A stretch of 8,924 nucleotides of DNA from Verrucomicrobiales bacterium (lineage in GTDB: Bacteria; Verrucomicrobiota; Verrucomicrobiia; Verrucomicrobiales; DEV007), in contig JACETS010000103.1 of the NCBI GenBank assembly GCA_013911195.1, positions 1-8,924 of the forward strand. Reading direction: 5' to 3'. The position numbers and the translations under genes were made by a program. Every line of letters starts with the position of its first letter. Positions within the stretch are counted from its first letter, which is position 1. A model generated the notes under the pieces. It did not search any database and had not been told where the DNA came from. It saw only the letters and a list, made by a program, of their open reading frames with translations. Below are positions 1 through 6,854 of this stretch, piece after piece.

Positions 1-1133
1 CTACCATCTCCTTGAGCCATGGGTGTTCTGCCGAATTCTCCTCCCCAAACAACAAGAGTATCTTTTAGTAATCCGCGTTCTTTGAGATCTCTTACCAATG
101 CTGCTGATGCCTTGTCAACGAGGCTTGCGGTGTGTTGAACGCCTTTTTTTATTCCTCCATGGTGATCCCATCCGCGATGATAAAGTTGAATGAACCTTAC
201 CCCTCTTTCTGCCATCCTTCTCGCCAATAAGCAGTTAGATGCAAAGCTCCCATCTGCACCCTTAGTTCCATACATATCGGTTATGTGTTTTGGCTCATCT
301 GAAAAATCAACCAGCCCTGGGACGCTCATCTGCATTTTGAAGGCCATTTCGTATTGGCTTATTCTTGCATCAATCTCAGGGTCTTGAAGGGTTTTTTTGC
401 CTATTAGATTCAATTCTTTAACGGTATCTATCACCTCACGTTGTCGGTTTTGGTTGACTCCCTTTGGACTATTTATGTAAAGCACAGGATCACCCTTGGA
501 TCTTAGTCTGACCCCTTGAAATTGGCTTGGCAGGAATCCACTGTGCCATTGTCTCGCAGCGATTGGTTGTGACTGTCCGCCACCCACTGATGTAAGAACC
601 ACGAAGCCTGGCAGATTATCACATTCACTTCCCAGACCATAGTTAATCCATGAGCCCATGGATGGACGTCCTGAAATTATTGACCCGGTATTCATAAAGG
701 TATGGGCAGGATCATGATTGATTTGTTCGGTCTGCATGGACTTTATGATGCAGATATCATCAGCAATGTGTTTGGCAATGTTTGGTAGGGCTGCGGATAT
801 CTCCTGACCACTTTTTCCATGCTTAGAAAAATCGTGCTGAGGACCTAATACTTTCAGGTCTTTTGCTTGTCCCTGTAGTTGTGCAATTTGTTGACCTTCG
901 GTAAAAGATTTAGGCATGGGTTGCCCATGTAATTCTTTTAGTTTCGGTTTAAAATCAAAAGTTTCCAAATGAGATGGACCACCAGCCATACAAAGAACAA
1001 TCACCCTTTTACATTTTGGTGCCACTTTGTTTCTAATGGATCCGATGGAAGATTCATTGAGTAATGAAGTCAAGGCCGCGGACCCGAGGCTTGCACGCTT
1101 TATAAAAGTTCTGCGAAGAATTGAATTATCCAT
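1..1133 (-). CDS. DUF1501 family exported protein, C-terminus cut off by the window edge
   Basis: This is the N-terminal 377 residues of a DUF1501 protein, a family in the alkaline phosphatase/sulfatase-like fold group whose substrate is not established. The N-terminus has a twin-arginine-type signal, RRTFIK at residues 8-13 followed by a short Ala/Leu/Ser stretch, so export of the folded protein is likely. Family motifs in order are GGPSH (51-55), a histidine-rich block with NHDPAHTF (139-146), WDHHGG (322-327) and WGGEFGRTP (363-371). The His and Asp residues in these blocks are the probable metal ligands, by analogy with the superfamily. The reading frame is open to base 1; judging from usual family length, roughly the last 90-100 residues are missing. 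The ATG at 1133-1131 begins one base after the stop of the upstream cytochrome gene, so translation is probably coupled. No Shine-Dalgarno is visible. Family assignment is secure; the enzymatic role is unknown. Confidence 0.93.
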   Translation of the reverse strand, partial: MDNSILRRTFIKRASLGSAALTSLLNESSIGSIRNKVAPKCKRVIVLCMAGGPSHLETFDFKPKLKELHGQPMPKSFTEGQQIAQLQGQAKDLKVLGPQHDFSKHGKSGQEISAALPNIAKHIADDICIIKSMQTEQINHDPAHTFMNTGSIISGRPSMGSWINYGLGSECDNLPGFVVLTSVGGGQSQPIAARQWHSGFLPSQFQGVRLRSKGDPVLYINSPKGVNQNRQREVIDTVKELNLIGKKTLQDPEIDARISQYEMAFKMQMSVPGLVDFSDEPKHITDMYGTKGADGSFASNCLLARRMAERGVRFIQLYHRGWDHHGGIKKGVQHTASLVDKASAALVRDLKERGLLKDTLVVWGGEFGRTPMAQGDG

Positions 1134-1134
1134 T

Positions 1135-3447
1135 CTAGTATCTGGTAATGGTTTCATGTAAGTTTAATATGGCCCTTCCAACACTGATCCAAGGTGCCAA
1201 TACTTCAGGCTTTAATTCTTTAGGTATTTCAAGATTACCGACACCTACAAGCTCTTTGGCTGTTTCTGGGTCATCTGAATATTTTTCCTTATGCTTGTTA
1301 AGAAGAGAGCTAAGAGCAATAATCTCATCCTCCAATGGATTCCGAGACAGTACTTTCATTATCATAAACTCAATTCTCTCATGATCATTAGTGAGCTTTT
1401 TGGTTGTTAATGCTTTTTGTGCTAATGCCCGAGCAGATTCTACTTGAGAAGGATCATTTAGCATTACTAACGCAGCCAAAGGCGTATTTGACCGCGGTCG
1501 ATTAGCAGTGCATTCTTCACGTGAAGGGGCATCAAAGGCGATAAGTGCTGGATGAAGGAATTGTCTCTGCCAGTGAGTATAAACTCCTCTGCGGTATTGG
1601 TTTGGACCTGTATCCGCTTTGTAAGTTCTTTTCGGAAAATTGAGATTTTCCCAATAGCCTGAAGGTTGATAAGGTTTCACGCTAGGACCTCCAACTTGAT
1701 TAACCAATAGACCGCTTACCGAAAGGGCATTGTCTCTGATGAATTCTGCATCGAGTCTGAAACTTGATTGTCGGGCGACGAGCCGATTTTCAGGATCAAT
1801 GTTTCTGAGTTGATCGGTTTCTATGGAAGATTGTCTATAAGCCTTGGAATTAACTATCAATCTTACCATATGTTTAATATCCCAGTCTGACTCCATGAAT
1901 TCAACGGCTAACCAATCTAGAAGTTCTGGGTGCGATGGCCATTCTCCTTGTGAACCGATGTCATCAAGTACGTTAGAGATACCGGTTCCAAAAAACATTT
2001 TCCATAATCTATTTACAAAGACCCTCGCTGTTAGAGGGTTGTTGTCGGATACAATCCATTCGGCTAGATCTTTTCGAGACGTTACTTTTTGATTACTTAG
2101 AAAGTTTGGTAGAGCGGGCTCGACGACCTCTCCGGATTTATCCATCCAATCTCCTCGAGGAAAAATTCTTGTCATTCTTGGTTTAACGGAAACCGTGGCA
2201 AGCATTTCTCGAGACTGTTTTTTTAGATTTTCTATTTTCTTTTTTAATGACTCTAAATTTTCATCTGATTGTACAGTTTGAGTTTTTTCTTCCAGCGCTT
2301 TGATTTCAATTCTTGTCTGTTTGTTTAAAACCTGAATAGTCTCACCCCATCCAACTTTTTGGGCGCTTGGATAATAACCAACTCCCTTAATATCGGCAAA
2401 GAATGCCGCAAAACTGTAAAAATCCTTAATGGTGAAAGGGTCAAATTTGTGGTCATGACATTCAGCGCAGCCCACGGTTACGCCTAACCATGTTGTAGCA
2501 GTGGTTCGTACTCGGTCAGCGGCATATTTTGCAAGATATTCGGCATCTTGTATGCCAAATTCTGTGCTCTTCATGTTTAGTCGATTGTAACCGGCGGCTA
2601 CTTTTTGCTCTATAGATGATTCAGGCAAAAGATCCCCTGCGATTTGTTCAATGGTAAATTGATCAAATGGTTTATTATCATTGAATGCGTTTATTACGTA
2701 GTCTCGGTATGGTGATACTTTCCATTGAATATCAGCGTGGTATCCATTCGTGTCAGCATACCTTACCAAATCTAACCAATTAACCGCCATCCTCTCACCA
2801 AATGCGTTAGAGGATAAAAATTTCTCTGTCATCTCTTTAATGGCTTCTTCAAGATTACCGTCTTCAAAATCATCAACTTCTTGAATGCTTGGAGGAAGAC
2901 CACGCAAGTCGAAGCTCAATCTCCTGACAAGAACGTGTCTCGGTGCAGCTTCAGAAAATTTTAATTTTCTCTCTAAGAGTGTTTCTTTTAAAATGGTATC
3001 AATTGCATTTTTGGAGTCTAGGTTAGGTTTTCTAGTGGGGTTAATCCATGCCCAATGATCTTCCCATTTGGCGCCCTCCTTAATCCATTGAATAAGAGTT
3101 TCTTTTTCCTTTAGAGTGAGTTTCTTTCGGTGATCTATTGGAGGCATAACTTCATCCGGATCACTAGATAATATTCTATCTATCATTTCACTTTCCGAAA
3201 CCTTTCTAGGAACAATCACACCTCCCTTAGAATGGTCACTGATATCGAGCCTTAACTTTGCTTTTCTGTTTCCTTTATCAGGGCCATGACACGACCAACA
3301 ATTATCTGCAAGGATGGGTCTTATATCGCGGTTAAACTTTATAGTTTCGGCGTTTGTGTTCCTTATGATTGGATTAATTCCAAATAAACACCATACAACT
3401 ATCCAGGTATACAGGTTTCTAATCAGGTAAAATGGATAGTGTTTCAT
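1135..3447 (-). CDS. Planctomycete-type cytochrome c / DUF1549 / DUF1553 exported protein
   Basis: This 770-residue protein has the three-part architecture typical of PVC bacteria. A Sec-like signal occupies residues 1-33. The planctomycete cytochrome c domain follows, with its CxxCH haem site at C50/C53/H54 and an MPP motif at 101-103 whose Met is the likely distal ligand. DUF1549 spans about 148-355, with RRLSFDLRGLPP (175-186) and a second CxxCH (C327/C330/H331) in the conserved CAECHDHKFDPF block. Residues about 375-413 are Lys/Glu-rich and probably a coiled coil. DUF1553 runs from about 456 towards the C-terminus, with NRLWKMFFGTGI (479-490), RRGVYTHWQR (619-628) and SNTPLAALVMLNDP (653-666). 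It is on the short side for the family and lacks the LamG/concanavalin-like or carbohydrate-binding insert that some members carry between the two DUFs. The DUF1501 gene follows after one base. The reaction is unknown; a periplasmic redox role, perhaps in polysaccharide use, is inferred only from usual gene neighbourhoods. Confidence 0.95.
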   Translation of the reverse strand: MKHYPFYLIRNLYTWIVVWCLFGINPIIRNTNAETIKFNRDIRPILADNCWSCHGPDKGNRKAKLRLDISDHSKGGVIVPRKVSESEMIDRILSSDPDEVMPPIDHRKKLTLKEKETLIQWIKEGAKWEDHWAWINPTRKPNLDSKNAIDTILKETLLERKLKFSEAAPRHVLVRRLSFDLRGLPPSIQEVDDFEDGNLEEAIKEMTEKFLSSNAFGERMAVNWLDLVRYADTNGYHADIQWKVSPYRDYVINAFNDNKPFDQFTIEQIAGDLLPESSIEQKVAAGYNRLNMKSTEFGIQDAEYLAKYAADRVRTTATTWLGVTVGCAECHDHKFDPFTIKDFYSFAAFFADIKGVGYYPSAQKVGWGETIQVLNKQTRIEIKALEEKTQTVQSDENLESLKKKIENLKKQSREMLATVSVKPRMTRIFPRGDWMDKSGEVVEPALPNFLSNQKVTSRKDLAEWIVSDNNPLTARVFVNRLWKMFFGTGISNVLDDIGSQGEWPSHPELLDWLAVEFMESDWDIKHMVRLIVNSKAYRQSSIETDQLRNIDPENRLVARQSSFRLDAEFIRDNALSVSGLLVNQVGGPSVKPYQPSGYWENLNFPKRTYKADTGPNQYRRGVYTHWQRQFLHPALIAFDAPSREECTANRPRSNTPLAALVMLNDPSQVESARALAQKALTTKKLTNDHERIEFMIMKVLSRNPLEDEIIALSSLLNKHKEKYSDDPETAKELVGVGNLEIPKELKPEVLAPWISVGRAILNLHETITRY

Positions 3448-3560
3448 TATTAAATTATGGCTAAATCTTTCATATTATTGTTTTTTCATTTTTATCCAAG
3501 CTTCAAGAACTTTTATATTTGATCAACGTCGTAAAATTTATCATTCTAAATTGATATATC
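3448..3560. promoter_or_regulatory. Divergent intergenic region between the two operons
   Basis: These 113 bases separate two divergently transcribed units, so promoters for both must lie here or inside the first codons. The stretch is very AT-rich, with long T runs. It contains two small palindromes, TTGATCAA at 3519-3526 and GATATATC at 3553-3560. I could not find a convincing sigma-70 -35/-10 pair with normal spacing on either strand, and neither start codon is preceded by a Shine-Dalgarno sequence. The assignment as a regulatory region rests on gene arrangement, not on a recognised site. Confidence 0.5.
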
Positions 3561-6500
3561 ATGGTTACATTTTTTATTATAAGAACATTAAAATTTATGC
3601 AGCTTTCAAAGGTGAAATCTAATTTTTCAGTTTTTTTGTTCTTATTTTTATTTTTCTCATTTTCAATTTTTCTTTCCGAAGAAAGTTTTGCCCAAGAGGC
3701 TCAAGAATCTCCGACCGAAAAGGTCGAAAAAAAAGATCCAGCTCTCGACCAGTACTATGTTGCTAACGCGGCTTTTAACCGGAAACTTTATCCAGTTGCG
3801 GCGGGTCAGTTTGAATCTTTTTTAGAAAAGTATCCTAAACATCCAAAGGTTGATCTCGCTCTTCAGGGGTTAGCCCTTAGTCTCTATGCTTTAAAGCAAT
3901 ATGACAAAGCGATGCCTCATCTTCAGGTTTTGTTAGCTAAGGAGGAAATCGATTCTACTATTAGTCGAGAAAGGTTAGTGATGTTGCTTGGTCAGTGTTT
4001 AATGATTTCTGAAAAGAAATCAGATGCCAAGAATCTCTTTTTAAAGGAGATAAAAATTATCAAGGATCAGGCATATCGTGTTGCCGCATTAGCCGCGATT
4101 TGTGATGTAAGTTTTAATGAAAAGAATTGGGAGGAAGTAGAGTCTTGGGCCGATCAGTTGGTGTCTTCTAAACCAAGCCCTGAAGCACTTGCTAGAGGAC
4201 TTTACCAACAGGGTTATGCTAAATATCAACTAAAGAAAACTAAAGAAGCTATTCTTTCTCTTTCTGCGATTGCTCAGCTCGAAGCAAACAAACTTTGGTC
4301 AACCAGAGCGAATTATCTTTTGGGAGAATGTCACAATATTCTTAAAGATTACGCCAAGGCAGAGGTTTCATTTCTTGCAGCTTTACCGGGCTTAGGTAAA
4401 CCCGAATCTACAGAATGTCATTATCGCCTAGGGGTTACGCGGTTTGTTCTCAAAAAATATACTGATTCAATTGAGAATTTAAGCGTTTACTTAAAAGATC
4501 AGCCCGAAGGAAAGCATGCCAGAGAAGCGGCTTTTTATATTGCTAGAGGTAATCTAGAAAATAAAGAGTACGAAGGCTCGGGAGCATCGTTTGCTGTGCT
4601 TTCTGAAGGCGATGGGCCAATAGCTGCACAGGCCAGTTTGTGGCAAGCCAGGGTATTTACTAGAAGTACAAAGAATTATGATAAAGCCTCTGAGATCCTT
4701 TCTGATGCGCTTGAGCGTTTTTCTGATTCTAACATTGTGACAGACATTCGATATGATCTAGCTAATTCATTAATGGGTAAAAAAACTCCTGATTGGAAAA
4801 GTGCCTTGGCTCTCTTGGTCGAAGTTGAAAAGGATGAAGGATTTAAACAATTAGCTGAATTAACAAATCAAAAATCTGTCTGTCAGCATCGAATATCGGA
4901 TTACGAAGGTAGTCTTTCTTCAACCAATAATTATATTAAAAATTTTCCAAATACTAAACTATTTCAGGATGCATTATTTCTCAAAGCTGAAAATTTGTTT
5001 CTTCTAAAAAGAACTGAAGAAGCGGCTGTAGCATATGACATTTACCTACAGGCTGGTTCAAATCATCCTAATATTATGATTGCTCAATATCGCACGGCTC
5101 AGATTTTTCATGAGCAAGGGGAATGGGATAACTGTCTTTCTGTTATGTCTTCAATTTTGGAAAATCCCCCGCAGGAAAAACTTTTCTCACAACTTCAGTT
5201 TATTGTTGGTGACAGTTTCTTCAGGCTAAAAAAATGGAAAGATTCGACTTTATATTTGAATAACTTTGTAACCTCAAATTCTTCTGATGAGAATATTAAT
5301 AAAGTGGCTAATTTAGATACAGCATTAATGCAGCTCTCGGTGGCACATGAAAGGCTCGGTGACATTGATAAATCCATCGCAACGCTATCCCTATTAGTTT
5401 CAAAATATGAAAATAGTACACCACATCTTCCTCTTGCTTTAGCGGAGAAAGGACGAATTTCTTATCAATCAGGTGATTTGGAGACCGCTAGATCAGCCCT
5501 TGAACGTTTTATAGAAGAGGACCAGAAAGAGGATAAATCATTTCAAGACAAAGCAATCACTCAACGACCCAGGGTAATGTACTACTTAGGATGGATTAAT
5601 GCGACAGAGGGCAAGCACCTAGAGGCATCCTCAAATTTTTCAAAAGTTGTTGAGCTGGATTCAAAACATTTACTGGCTCCTGATTCCTCACTTCAACAAG
5701 GTGTCGCTCTTTTAAATCTGAGTAAATTTAAAGAATCCTCTACACACCTTGTATCTGTACTTAAAAATTTTCCAGAGCATCCCAAACTGGAAAGAGTCAT
5801 TTATTATGCTGGCATTTCATTGGCTAGACAAAGTTTATGGAATGAGGCCTCAATGCAATTTGTGTCGCTCATTGAAAATTATCCTAAATCTTCATTTGCT
5901 GATCGTGCTTTATATGAACTTGCATGGTGCAATAGGGGTTCAGAGAAAATTGAAGAAGCTGTAAAACTTTATGAGCAAATCATTGAGAATTATCCCAAAA
6001 GTCCATTACTAGCAAAAGTTCAAAGTGAACTTGCTGAACTGAATCTGGAAGGGGGGAATACTGAGGAGGTCATAGCTCAATTAACCGAGGCTTTAGAAGG
6101 AGTGAAAAATGACTCTCTACGCTCCAATATTCGCTATCAGTTAGCTAGCGCTCATCTCAAAGGAGGCGATTACAAAACAGCGGTTATACAGTTTGAATCT
6201 ATGCTCAAAGATTATCCGGAATCTAAAATATTAGATAGAATTCTTTTTAATGCTGGAGAATGTCAATTCAAATTAGGCGAGATGGAGGAAGCAATGGTAC
6301 ATTTCTTAGCAGCTTCAAAAATAGAAAATAGTTCTGATGCTCTAACCGAATCCGTTTTATTAAGGCTTGGTGAGTCGCAATCAGTAACAGGAAATTATGA
6401 CTCTGCTCAATCCACTTATAAATTATTTCTCGATAAATTCACTCAAAGTAGATGGCGAAGAAATGCTTCTTTTGGTTTGGCGATGGCTGTTGAAAAAGGA

Positions 6501-6836
6501 GGTGACCCTAAGACTGCTATTCCAATTTATAGTGAATTATTGAATTCACCAAAATTGGATCTTTGGTCTGTTCGCTCAAGGTATCAGCTTGGGAACTCAT
6601 ATCTTGAACTTAAGCAATACGAAGAAGCAGTTGTTGAATTTGTTAATTTAGAAATTAATTATCCTCAGTATCCAAACTGGCAGGCTATGTCAGTCATTGG
6701 AGTCGGGCGCGTACTCTTAGAGCAAAAGAAAAACGATCAAGCTGTTGAGAGATTCAAGGAAGTTCTTGTTAAGTACGATGACAAAGAAGCTTTAAATATT
6801 GCGCAAAAATATCTGGACCAATTGGATTCTAATTAA
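3561..6836 (+). CDS. Large exported tetratricopeptide-repeat protein
   Basis: This 1091-residue protein consists almost entirely of TPR-type helical hairpins after an N-terminal signal. A strongly hydrophobic Phe/Leu stretch (about 22-38) is followed by SFA-QE at 42-46, a good signal peptidase I site. There is no lipobox Cys, so it should be soluble in the periplasm or peripherally attached. Many repeats end in a YP or FP turn, the pattern of BamD/CpoB-like (YbgF) envelope TPRs: YPKHPK (91-96), FPNTK (462-466), FPEHPK (737-742), YPKSS (774-778), YPKSP (811-815), YPESK (885-889) and YPQYP (1034-1038). I see no catalytic domain. The likely role is a protein-binding scaffold; partners are unknown. 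The start is uncertain: ATG at 3597 (Met13) gives a more ordinary signal peptide with basic residues just before the hydrophobic core, and neither ATG has a Shine-Dalgarno. The PD40 membrane protein gene starts 18 bases after the stop, so the two probably form an operon. Confidence 0.92.
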   Translation: MVTFFIIRTLKFMQLSKVKSNFSVFLFLFLFFSFSIFLSEESFAQEAQESPTEKVEKKDPALDQYYVANAAFNRKLYPVAAGQFESFLEKYPKHPKVDLALQGLALSLYALKQYDKAMPHLQVLLAKEEIDSTISRERLVMLLGQCLMISEKKSDAKNLFLKEIKIIKDQAYRVAALAAICDVSFNEKNWEEVESWADQLVSSKPSPEALARGLYQQGYAKYQLKKTKEAILSLSAIAQLEANKLWSTRANYLLGECHNILKDYAKAEVSFLAALPGLGKPESTECHYRLGVTRFVLKKYTDSIENLSVYLKDQPEGKHAREAAFYIARGNLENKEYEGSGASFAVLSEGDGPIAAQASLWQARVFTRSTKNYDKASEILSDALERFSDSNIVTDIRYDLANSLMGKKTPDWKSALALLVEVEKDEGFKQLAELTNQKSVCQHRISDYEGSLSSTNNYIKNFPNTKLFQDALFLKAENLFLLKRTEEAAVAYDIYLQAGSNHPNIMIAQYRTAQIFHEQGEWDNCLSVMSSILENPPQEKLFSQLQFIVGDSFFRLKKWKDSTLYLNNFVTSNSSDENINKVANLDTALMQLSVAHERLGDIDKSIATLSLLVSKYENSTPHLPLALAEKGRISYQSGDLETARSALERFIEEDQKEDKSFQDKAITQRPRVMYYLGWINATEGKHLEASSNFSKVVELDSKHLLAPDSSLQQGVALLNLSKFKESSTHLVSVLKNFPEHPKLERVIYYAGISLARQSLWNEASMQFVSLIENYPKSSFADRALYELAWCNRGSEKIEEAVKLYEQIIENYPKSPLLAKVQSELAELNLEGGNTEEVIAQLTEALEGVKNDSLRSNIRYQLASAHLKGGDYKTAVIQFESMLKDYPESKILDRILFNAGECQFKLGEMEEAMVHFLAASKIENSSDALTESVLLRLGESQSVTGNYDSAQSTYKLFLDKFTQSRWRRNASFGLAMAVEKGGDPKTAIPIYSELLNSPKLDLWSVRSRYQLGNSYLELKQYEEAVVEFVNLEINYPQYPNWQAMSVIGVGRVLLEQKKNDQAVERFKEVLVKYDDKEALNIAQKYLDQLDSN

Positions 6837-6854
6837 TGTTCTAATAAGCTCAAG

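Noticed and set aside
190..387. A 65-codon plus-strand open frame at the left end.
   Set aside because: It lies opposite well-conserved DUF1501 sequence and has no support of its own.
3448..3560. Candidate sigma-70 promoters and the palindromes TTGATCAA and GATATATC as operators.
   Set aside because: Hexamer matches did not have proper spacing on either strand. Eight-base AT-rich palindromes are expected by chance in such a sequence.
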